Positions 24,776-33,100 of a DNA stretch of 64,000 nt are shown piece by piece. The stretch is taken from NCBI GenBank assembly GCA_028704385.1, contig JAQVLA010000005.1:62001-126000 (forward strand). Direction: 5' to 3'. Made by a program: the position numbers and the translations under genes. Numbering within the stretch: the first letter of the stretch is position 1; the number at the start of each line of letters is the position of its first letter. The notes beneath the pieces are model-generated. The model saw only the letters and a program-made list of their open reading frames with translations. It did not search any database and was not told the origin of the DNA. Origin of the DNA: Bacteroidales bacterium (GTDB lineage Bacteria > Bacteroidota > Bacteroidia > Bacteroidales > F082).

Positions 24776-26923
24776 ATGATGAAACGATTACTGATTTTTT
24801 CAATTTTACTTGGCTCATTGCTGTACTTTAACCCTTTAATGGCTCAGATGAATGCCGATAGTTTGCGCAACGCCTTAACCGAAAGACTTACGCAACAACT
24901 TGAGATTATCGCTGAAAATTCTGATGAAACATTCGATTTTACCGACCTTACCGAAACCTACTTTTTCCTTTACGAGAATCCTGTAAACATTAACAATACG
25001 GCAGAAATTGAACAACTTCTGGAAATTTATCTGATCAACACTTTTCAACTTGAACAGCTTAAAACTTATCTTGAAAATTTTGGTCCAATGTTAAGTAAAT
25101 TCGAATTGGCTGCAGTTGATGGTTTTGATGAAGCGACAATTGCACTTCTTGAACCAATCATTGTGATAGAGAGCTCAGATAAACCACAATACAAACTCAA
25201 GGCTAAGAATATTTTCAAATATGCACGTCATCAGTTGTTGTTGCGAAGCGAAATGGTTCTGGAACAACGCGAAGGCTATAAACCCATTTCAGATTCCGCT
25301 TTGTGGGCCAAGCCTAACAGCCGTTATCTGGGAAGTCCGGAGAAATATTATGCCCGCTACAGCTTCAACTATCGCAATCAGTTCAGGGCAGGAATCACCA
25401 TGGAAAAGGATGCCGGCGAAGTTTTTTTTAAAGAAAATGTAAATGATAGCCTGCAACGAATATTAGGTGATAAACTCAAATCGGGTTTTGATTTTTATTC
25501 TGTTCATGCCTATGCCTCCGATCTTGGAGTGTTGAGAGCTGTTGCCCTTGGCGATTATCACCTGTCTTTTGGTCAGGGATTGACGATGTGGTCAGGGCTT
25601 TCTTTTGGAAAATCTACCGAAGCCAGCTCAGTAATGCGCTATGGAGCCGGATTAAAACCCAACACTTCTGTTAATGAAAACTTTTCCCTTCGCGGAGCAG
25701 CTGCTACTTTTGGCTATAAAGGCATTGAACTTACTGGTTTCTACTCCAAAAAAAATATTGATGCCAATATCGATCAGTTCGACTCTATTTCAGGCGAAAT
25801 TGCTTTGGTAACCAGTCTTCAGGAATCCGGTCTGCACCGAACAGTGAACGAATTAATGGATAAAAACGCGATTCAACAACAATTAATTGGAGGCCGGTTG
25901 AGTTATAAAGGACGATTTTTTGATGTTGGAGCAACAGTTCATCAAACCAGCCTCGAAGCTGACCTGCTGCCCCGGATTTATCCATACAACAAATTTCAAC
26001 TGATCGAAGGCGATTTGATGAATTATGGTTTTGATTTCAGGCTTACCCTCCCGCAAATCGTATTTTTTGGGGAAGTTGCCCGATCAAACAATGGTGGAAT
26101 GGCCGGAATTACAGGCTTCACCGCACAGCCAGCAGGTTTCCTGACAACAACAGTTGCCTATCGAAACTATCAGAAATCGTATCAAAACTATTTTAGTAAT
26201 GCCTTTGCCGAAAGCAGCAGCACCAATAATGAAACAGGTATTTATTTTGGCATCAATGCTTCCATTGCTCCACGTTGGCAACTGAAAGCCTATGCAGATC
26301 ATTTTCAGTTTCCGTGGCTGCGCTACAGAACCGATGCACCCAGTTATGGCCATGATTATTTCGCCCAGCTTGATCATGAAATCAGCAGAAGAGCAGATTT
26401 CTATTTCCGTTTCAGAACCAAGAAAAAACTCATCAACAGCGACGACGCCTGGAACCACATCGACTTTGTAGTACCCTATCATAAAGACAGTTATCGTTTT
26501 CATATCAATTACAGCATCAGCTCCTCATTCACACTCAAAAACAGAGCCGAATGGATTGTTTACAAACATGAAGAAAAGCCTCAAAGTACTGGCTTCCTGA
26601 TCTATCAGGATATACTTTATCGCCCACCATCAGATCGTTTGCAGCTCACGTTTCGCTATGCCATTTTTGATGCCGACACTTACGACAGCAGAATATACGC
26701 TTACGAAAATGATGTGTTGTATGCTTTCTCTATTCCTGCATTCTATGAAAAAGGAAGCCGGGTTTATTTTCTGGTAAAATATAGCCTAAACAAAAGCATG
26801 GATCTGTGGGCCAGAATTGGCCAAACCTGGTACTCCACGCGTAACGAAATTGGAACAGGACTCGAGCTTATTGAAGGGAATAAGCGAACAGATCTGAAAA
26901 TCCAGCTAAGGGTAAAGCTGTGA
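24776..26923 (+). CDS. Helix-hairpin-helix outer-membrane protein
   Basis: A 715-residue exported protein. I start it at 24776 because that ATG gives a clear signal peptide ending LMAQ; the frame extends 8 codons further only through a TTG. Residues about 60-140 contain ComEA-type helix-hairpin-helix units (ENPVNINNTAEIEQLLEIYLI, see 24980-25045), followed by a long beta-rich part with many Tyr/Phe-terminated strands that resembles an outer-membrane barrel. Bacteroidota encode many such proteins, annotated only by the HhH domain. DNA binding at the surface or in uptake is conceivable but unproven. Pairing with a PorV-like protein hints at a shared envelope function. Confidence 0.78.
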   Translation: MMKRLLIFSILLGSLLYFNPLMAQMNADSLRNALTERLTQQLEIIAENSDETFDFTDLTETYFFLYENPVNINNTAEIEQLLEIYLINTFQLEQLKTYLENFGPMLSKFELAAVDGFDEATIALLEPIIVIESSDKPQYKLKAKNIFKYARHQLLLRSEMVLEQREGYKPISDSALWAKPNSRYLGSPEKYYARYSFNYRNQFRAGITMEKDAGEVFFKENVNDSLQRILGDKLKSGFDFYSVHAYASDLGVLRAVALGDYHLSFGQGLTMWSGLSFGKSTEASSVMRYGAGLKPNTSVNENFSLRGAAATFGYKGIELTGFYSKKNIDANIDQFDSISGEIALVTSLQESGLHRTVNELMDKNAIQQQLIGGRLSYKGRFFDVGATVHQTSLEADLLPRIYPYNKFQLIEGDLMNYGFDFRLTLPQIVFFGEVARSNNGGMAGITGFTAQPAGFLTTTVAYRNYQKSYQNYFSNAFAESSSTNNETGIYFGINASIAPRWQLKAYADHFQFPWLRYRTDAPSYGHDYFAQLDHEISRRADFYFRFRTKKKLINSDDAWNHIDFVVPYHKDSYRFHINYSISSSFTLKNRAEWIVYKHEEKPQSTGFLIYQDILYRPPSDRLQLTFRYAIFDADTYDSRIYAYENDVLYAFSIPAFYEKGSRVYFLVKYSLNKSMDLWARIGQTWYSTRNEIGTGLELIEGNKRTDLKIQLRVKL

Positions 26924-27070
26924 TCAATACATCCGACTCCTTTTCAGTAAGTAAGCCAGCAAAACCGGATGATAGCCCTGGTTGATATCGGCATCCACAT
27001 AATCAATCTGATACTGGCCATAGCGCAGCATCAGTTCTTTTTCACTTTCTTCACTTCTTTTATGATAGGC
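26911..27070 (+). repeat. 160-bp direct repeat, left copy
   Basis: Aligns without gaps to 28676-28835, with 9 mismatches by my count. It covers the last 49 codons of the DUF58 gene plus 13 bases after its stop. The two copies bracket a 1.6-kb segment that carries one lipoprotein gene. Confidence 0.85.
26924..27070 (-). pseudogene. 3' remnant of a DUF58 gene
   Basis: The frame encodes a C-terminus nearly identical to that of the intact DUF58 protein at 28689-29624 (shared YGQYQIDYVDADINQGYHPV region), with no N-terminal domain. Upstream it runs into REP-like sequence (giving a spurious GTDCKSAPA translation). It is best read as the duplicated tail left at the far side of an insertion. Confidence 0.8.
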
Positions 27071-27083
27071 TTCCCTATTCGCC

Positions 27084-27282
27084 GCTGGCGCGGATTTGCA
27101 ATCCGTGCCTACTAACAAACAATAAAAAACCAAGCAATTTGACTACTCAAGCATACAAGAAATACTTATTTTTGTTTAATCCTGAGGATTATGCTGTTGA
27201 TAAGGGTTTTATAGCAGTAACATTATTAACTTTAAATGGATAGTGCAATGTGTAAAGGCACGGATTGCAAATCCGCACCAGC
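27084..27282. repeat. 199-bp segment bounded by 26-base REP-like inverted repeats
   Basis: The arms 27084-27109 and 27257-27282 are inverted copies with one mismatch; each contains its own small palindrome (CGGATT/AATCCG). Similar GC-rich palindromes are widely dispersed in Bacteroidota genomes, and I read this as a REP doublet or a small non-autonomous element. No target duplication is visible. A box TATTTTTG at 27167-27174 could serve as promoter for the lipoprotein gene. Confidence 0.6.
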
Positions 27283-27301
27283 CGGGGAAATATTTTTATG
27301 A
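27236..27301 (+). other. Short ORF overlapping the lipoprotein start (ATGA)
   Basis: A 21-codon frame runs through the right REP arm and stops at TGA (27299-27301), overlapping the ATG at 27298. It may couple translation, but the repeat arm reads through in this frame in many genomes, so chance is likely. Confidence 0.2.
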
Positions 27302-28551
27302 AAGCAAAATTTTTAAACTACAGCTTACTTTATATTTTACTACTCATTTTAGTTGTTGGATGCAGCAAAAATGATGCAATAAATAATACAAACACTACTT
27401 GTTCAACTTCAACATTCGAGATTTCCTTAGAAAAAGATTTAGGAGTAATTGATCTTTGTGAAGATAATTTGGGGAATATTTTTATTCTGGGCCAAAAGGA
27501 AGGTCAAACCAGACTACTTAAACTAAATGATGAGGGCAAAATACTGTGGTCTAATTCTATCGATAATAGCATGACACCGAGAGAAATAATTGCGTTATCT
27601 GACAACTCTGTAATAATTTTATTGAAAGGCGAATCGGTGAAAACGTATTGTGATGCACTGTATGAAGAACAAATGAGTTGGATTCAACACGGCTATTATG
27701 GTATGAATTGTATTCCAATTTACGAATTAGGCAGAAGTGTATGCTACTCATATGAAAGTGAAGTAATGTTGTTAAAATTTGCTGAGGATGGAAACCAATT
27801 ATGGTCAAAAACCATTCCAGACCATTTTATTGATGGTTCTTCATTAGCAGCAAATAATAACTCCGATTTTTATCTCCTGACTGGTCATTTTTATGGCTTG
27901 CAACCAGAATATGTATATAATGACCAGGGAGAGTTTGCTGATACCATTATTTATCCGCTTGACCGGAATCATTTAACACTTTATAATATTTCCTATGAGG
28001 GACATATAAACTGGGAAAGAAAACTTACTGACATCTACAATTCGAGTGAACACGACAGATTTTACCCAGGTATTAATATAGCTAAAGTTGACGAAAGTAT
28101 CTTAATAAAATGCCATAATGAAATCATAACTGTAAATAATCAGGGGGAGGAAATTAGCCGGCTTGATGTGTTACCAGATCTATGCCACGACCAGATATAT
28201 TACCTGGCAGGTTTTGAAGAAGCTTACTATTTGTTGAGTGGTTCATATAGTGTTTATGATGGAACACAACAGAGCATCTCTTATACTGAACTTAGGAATT
28301 TGGATCACGAGATCATTTGGAAAAAAGAACAATTTTCGTACTTGGCAGATGCTCAACGCGACAATTATGTCACAACGAATGCCTTCTCTATTGATTACTT
28401 TAATCGAAATGGTGAACTTGTTTGGACAATTAATGCGTCCGGTCTTGGCAATGCTACAAAAATGAATTGTAATAATGGAGTTATATTTTCATCATTCAAA
28501 AACGGCCAAACATATATAACTAAAACTGACGAAAATGGCAATTATAAATAA
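27298..28551 (+). CDS. Hypothetical lipoprotein with beta-propeller-like repeats (inserted gene)
   Basis: A 417-residue protein starting at the ATG at 27298, which gives a lipoprotein signal peptide with Cys22 (LVVGC). The mature part has repeats of the form L.f.edG..lWsk.i, seen as LNDEGKILWSNSI, FAEDGNQLWSKTIP and YEGHINWERKL, as in PQQ-like or delayed-flight beta-propellers. No T9SS domain. The DNA is distinctly more AT-rich than the neighbouring genes and lies between two copies of the DUF58 3' end, so it was probably acquired by insertion. Function unknown. Confidence 0.75.
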   Translation: MKAKFLNYSLLYILLLILVVGCSKNDAINNTNTTCSTSTFEISLEKDLGVIDLCEDNLGNIFILGQKEGQTRLLKLNDEGKILWSNSIDNSMTPREIIALSDNSVIILLKGESVKTYCDALYEEQMSWIQHGYYGMNCIPIYELGRSVCYSYESEVMLLKFAEDGNQLWSKTIPDHFIDGSSLAANNNSDFYLLTGHFYGLQPEYVYNDQGEFADTIIYPLDRNHLTLYNISYEGHINWERKLTDIYNSSEHDRFYPGINIAKVDESILIKCHNEIITVNNQGEEISRLDVLPDLCHDQIYYLAGFEEAYYLLSGSYSVYDGTQQSISYTELRNLDHEIIWKKEQFSYLADAQRDNYVTTNAFSIDYFNRNGELVWTINASGLGNATKMNCNNGVIFSSFKNGQTYITKTDENGNYK

Positions 28552-28675
28552 GCCTAAAAATTCCTTTTAAAATTCAATTTTTGGAAAATTAGTGATTGCA
28601 AATTCTTTTAAACTGGAATATTAACTACTTGATTATATTTGTTTTAAATCAACTGTATAATCCACACCATCGTGG

Positions 28676-28835
28676 GGTATAGCTGTGATCAATACATCTT
28701 ACTCCTTTTCAGTAAGTAAGCCAGCAAAACCGGATGATAGCCCTGGTTGATATCGGCATCCACATAATCAATCTGATACTGGCCGCAGCGTAGCATCAGT
28801 TCTTTTTTACTTTCTTCACGGCTTTTATGATAGGC
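28676..28835 (+). repeat. 160-bp direct repeat, right copy
   Basis: Partner of 26911-27070. It is part of the intact DUF58 gene, so this is presumably the original copy. Confidence 0.85.
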
Positions 28836-29624
28836 CTCTTTAATTTGTACCGGATTTATTTTGATGGCTTTACCGGTTTCCATATCCACAAAGCGATGCG
28901 GTCGATTTTCAAAATTCAGATCAATCTCTGTTTGGGCATCATGCACATGAAAAAGCACTACTTCATGTTTATTATAGCGTAAATGCCGCAAGGCCGTGAA
29001 CAGTTCCTCTTGCTGTGTCTGTTTGTCCAGCATATCACTAAAAATCACCACCAGACTTCTCTTGTGACTGAGTTCTGCAATCTGATGCAGGGCTTCGGCA
29101 GTTGTAGTTTTTTGATTGAGCTTGCCCTTCTCAGGTAATAATAAATCCTCAAGATGTTTGTAAATCATCTTTTGATGTGAGACCGTTGATTTGGCTTTTG
29201 TGTGCAGGCGAAGCTCATCGGCAAATAAACTCAGCCCAATGGCATCGCGCTGGCGTTTCATCATCTCGATAAGTGAAGCCGCAGCATACACCGAAAAAAT
29301 CAGCTTATCAGGATCGTTAATATCCGGTTTGTTTTTCATCGGGAAATACATACTCGATGACTGATCAATCACCAACTGGCAGCGGAGATTGGTTTCTTCC
29401 TCATAGCGCTTCACAAACATTTTTTCAGTGCGCCCGTATAGCTTCCAGTCGATATCCTTGAGCGATTCTCCGGGATTGTAGAGTCGGTGTTCGGCAAACT
29501 CGACCGAAAAACCATGAAATGGACTTTTGTGCATACCCGTGATAAAGCCTTCGACCACCTGACGTGCCAAGAATTCAAGGCTGCTATACCTGCTAACTTT
29601 TTCCTGATTGATTTGATAAGCCAT
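28689..29624 (-). CDS. DUF58 domain protein (vWA-like)
   Basis: A 311-residue cytoplasmic protein of the DUF58 family. It has the signature PGESLKDIDWKLYGR (residues 51-65) and a MIDAS-type metal site D87-x-S89-x-S91 in a von Willebrand A-like fold. In Bacteroidota these genes usually stand with a MoxR AAA+ ATPase and BatA/B proteins in oxidative-stress or aerotolerance operons; those partners are absent here, so this is an isolated copy. The thioredoxin gene precedes it on the same strand but is separated by a terminator. Confidence 0.85.
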   Translation of the reverse strand: MAYQINQEKVSRYSSLEFLARQVVEGFITGMHKSPFHGFSVEFAEHRLYNPGESLKDIDWKLYGRTEKMFVKRYEEETNLRCQLVIDQSSSMYFPMKNKPDINDPDKLIFSVYAAASLIEMMKRQRDAIGLSLFADELRLHTKAKSTVSHQKMIYKHLEDLLLPEKGKLNQKTTTAEALHQIAELSHKRSLVVIFSDMLDKQTQQEELFTALRHLRYNKHEVVLFHVHDAQTEIDLNFENRPHRFVDMETGKAIKINPVQIKEAYHKSREESKKELMLRCGQYQIDYVDADINQGYHPVLLAYLLKRSKMY

Positions 29625-29628
29625 AGTT

Positions 29629-29667
29629 TACAAACAAAACAAAGCCCGTTGTGCAATTACAACGGGC
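29629..29667 (-). terminator. Intrinsic terminator of trxA
   Basis: Perfect 9-bp stem GCCCGTTGT (29644-29652) with ACAACGGGC (29659-29667), six-base loop. Read leftward it is followed by a T-rich tract. It separates trxA from DUF58. Confidence 0.75.
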
Positions 29668-29690
29668 CGAATAAGATCATTCAACTACCT

Positions 29691-30008
29691 TTAAAGCAAA
29701 GCATCAAGTTTTTTTATCAAAACCTGTTTTGGAACAACACCAACTTGTTTGTCTGCCACTTCACCATTCTTGAAAAATAAAAGAGTCGGGATATTGCGGA
29801 TGCCATACTTCATGGCAACCTGGTTGTTGTTGTCAACATCCACTTTAACTACTTTGGCTTTTTCACCATACTCTTCACCAATTTCTTCAACTACCGGGCC
29901 AATCACCCTGCAGGGTCCACACCAAACTGCCCAAAAGTCAACAATTACAGGAACTTCAGATTTTAAAACCACCTCTTCAAAAGTGCTGTCAGTTACTTCT
30001 AATGCCAT
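29691..30008 (-). CDS. trxA: Thioredoxin
   Basis: A 105-residue thioredoxin, the general disulfide reductant of the cytoplasm. The active site is W29-C30-G31-P32-C33, Asp24 is the buried acid, and the cis-proline is in RNIPTLLFF. No signal peptide. It has its own -7 box and its own terminator, so it is a single-gene unit. It is the likely electron donor for the two BCP peroxidases in this window. Confidence 0.96.
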   Translation of the reverse strand: MALEVTDSTFEEVVLKSEVPVIVDFWAVWCGPCRVIGPVVEEIGEEYGEKAKVVKVDVDNNNQVAMKYGIRNIPTLLFFKNGEVADKQVGVVPKQVLIKKLDALL

Positions 30009-30042
30009 ATTTTGATTTATTTATAGGTTATGATTTAAGATG

Positions 30043-30050
30043 CAAATATA
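30043..30050 (-). promoter_or_regulatory. -7 box for trxA
   Basis: Read leftward, TATATTTG followed by C matches TAnnTTTG exactly and lies 35 bases before the trxA ATG. The best TTG is 25 bases upstream, longer than usual. Confidence 0.5.
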
Positions 30051-30120
30051 ATTTAAGTTTGTTAAAACCGGGCTTCAAATAAAGCCAAACGATCCGGAAT
30101 TTTACTGTTGATATTCATTT

Positions 30121-33100
30121 TTATTTTAATTCAAAATCAACAAAATCCATTGGCTCTAGCAAAGTGAGCACCTGCTGGGCATTGATCTTTCCCTGCATAG
30201 GTTTTAAACTGCACGCCAGCTTATTTTTCTGATCGATTAGTTTCATTCTAAAAGTTTGTTTTCCGGGATTCTCCTTCAAAACAGCGATCAATTCATGCAT
30301 ATCTGTTTCAGTCATATCGTCCACTTTTACTTTAATTAGAATTTCTTTAGAAGTTTGTTCAAGCAGATTATCAAGCAATTGCATATCGGTCACTTTTAGT
30401 TCGAACTGCTCTTTGTTCCTGAAATCAGGCTGGGAAACACCATGTACCAAAACGAAAGCACCAGGATCGATGAGGTGTTTGATCTTGAGATAAGTCTCGC
30501 CAAACACCACCAAATCTATTGCATCACTATGGTCTTCAATCCTGAAACGAGCATAAGGTTTACCCTGCTGCGAGGTAAGGTGTTCGGCATTCATCACCTG
30601 ACCTGCAAAGCTGATCTTACTTCCCTTTAATTGCTCGAGTTGCGGCTTAAACTGTTGGATATGTGTATTGGAAAAAAATCGAATCGGGATTTTGTACATA
30701 TCCAGGGGATGAGCACTGATATAAAATCCAATACTTTCCAATTCCATCTGCAGCTCACGCATCTTCGACCAGGGTTCGCATTGTGGGATGGTAAGTTCTA
30801 CTGTTTCGACAGCAACTGCCCCACCGAAAAGATCAAACTGTGGAGAGTTTTTAGCTTCTTGTGCCTGATTGGCCAACTTGATGGCACGTTCCAAAAATGT
30901 TTGGTTATCATTCTCTTCCCGATAAAAGAACACTGCCCTGTGAACTCCCTCAAACGAGTCGAACGCACCCGAAGTAGCCAAAGCTTCCAAACTTCGCTTG
31001 TTTACCTGTCTCAGATTGATACGCGAAAGAAAATCTAATACAGATTTAAACTGTCCGTTCTCTTTGCGCTCGGCCAGAATGGAGGCAACCGCTGCTTCGC
31101 CAAGGTTTTTTACTGCACCCAGGCCAAAACGTATTTCACCATTATCGTTAACCGTAAATTTATACTCCGATTCATTAACGTCCGGGCCTAATACCTTGAT
31201 TTTCATCCTTCGGCATTCCTCAATAAAGAAGGTAACCTGTTTGATATCGCCAATGTTATTGCTTAATACTGAGACCATAAACTCAGCCGGGTAGTTAGCT
31301 TTGAGGTAGGCTGTCTGGAAGGCAATAAAGGCGTAACAGGTTGAATGTGATTTATTAAAGGCATAATCGGCGAAGGCATTCCAGTCGGACCATATCTTCT
31401 CTAAAATATTGGGATCGTGGCCATTGGCTTTGCCTCCCTCAATAAACTGGGTATATAGTTTAACCAGCAATTCCCTGATTTTCTTTCCCATGGCTTTGCG
31501 CAAGGTATCGGCTTGTCCGCGGCTAAAACCTGCAAGTTTTTGCGACAGCAGCATCACCTGTTCCTGATATACTGTAATGCCATAAGTTTCTTCAAGAATC
31601 TCGCGCATCTCCTCCAGGTCATAAGAAACCTCTTCCTGCCCGTGTTTTCGCTTGATATAATTGGGTATATAAGCCATTGGCCCCGGCCTGTAGAGCGCAT
31701 TCATAGCAATGAGATCGGCAAAGGCTGTGGGTTTTAGCTCACGCAGGTGTTTCTGCATACCGACACTTTCGTATTGGAACACCCCGATGGTTTCACCTTG
31801 CTGAAACAGTTCATAGGTTTTTGCGTCGTCAAGTGGAATGTCATCGGCTACGATGGATTTGTTGTTTCGTTGCCGGATGGTCTCAATCGTATCGCGGATA
31901 AGCGAAAGTGTTTTCAAACCGAGAAAATCAATTTTGAGCAATCCGGCCGATTCCGCAACTGAATTATCAAATTGTGTAACCCACAGATTAGCATCTTTAC
32001 TCGTTGTAACGGGTACCAACTCACGTAAATCAGTGGGTGTGATCACAAATCCACAGGCATGAATTCCGGTATTCCTCACCAGTCCTTCTATCCGCAGCGT
32101 ATTTTTAAGTATCTTACTTTCAGCACCTTCTTCATCCATTTTTTTCTTCAGTTGCAAACCCGCTTCAATCTGGTCGGGGCGATACTTTTTTTTAAGTTTC
32201 TCCTCATTAAGTGAGAAAAAATGACCCAATTTTACATTTTGTGTCGAAGCTGCAAGTTTATTTACCGAAGGCAGATCAACATCCAGCACACGGCCAATAT
32301 CTCTTATCGCTGATTTTGTTCCTAATGTTCCATACGTAATTATCTGAGCTACTTTATTTTGTCCATATTTGTTTGTCACATATTCTATCACTTTTGCACG
32401 CCCTTCATCATCAAAGTCGATATCGATATCAGGCATGGAGATGCGTTCGGGATTGAGGAAACGTTCGAACAGCAGGCCATATTTTAGCGGGTCGATATTG
32501 GTGATACCAATGGCAAAAGCTACTAGCGATCCTGCTGCCGATCCCCTGCCCGGGCCAACCCAAACACCCATTTTGCGCGCAGCTGCAATCAAATCCTGAA
32601 CAATTAAAAAGTAGCCCGGATAGCCTGTGTTTTTAATAGTTTCGAGCTCGAAATCAAGTCTGCCACTTATTTCTTCATTGATCTCACCATATCGTTTTTT
32701 TGCACCTTCATAAGCCAGATGTCGCAGGTAATTATTCTCGCCCCGCTTGCCATGATCGGACTCATCCTGTTCATCTCTGTATGCTTCCGGAATCTCAAAC
32801 TCAGGCAACAGGATATCTCTTTTCAATTCGAATGGTTCAATTTTTTCGATGATCTCTGAGATAGTCTCAACAGCTTCCGGAATATCAGCAAACAAGGCCT
32901 GCATTTCTTCCGGTGATTTAAAGTAAAACTCATCATTAGGGAAGCCAAAACGGAATCCATGTCCGCGACCTATCGGCTCATCTTTTTTTGCATTATCCTT
33001 GATACAAAGTAAAAAATCATGTGCTTCGGCTTCATCCTTATTTAGGTAATAGGTATTGTTTGAGGCAAAATATCTGATGTCGTATTTTTTAGCCATTTCG

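Noticed and set aside
30395..30405. Another copy of the AGTTCGAACT motif
   Set aside because: It lies within the dnaE coding region with no flanking hairpin, so it is coincidence.
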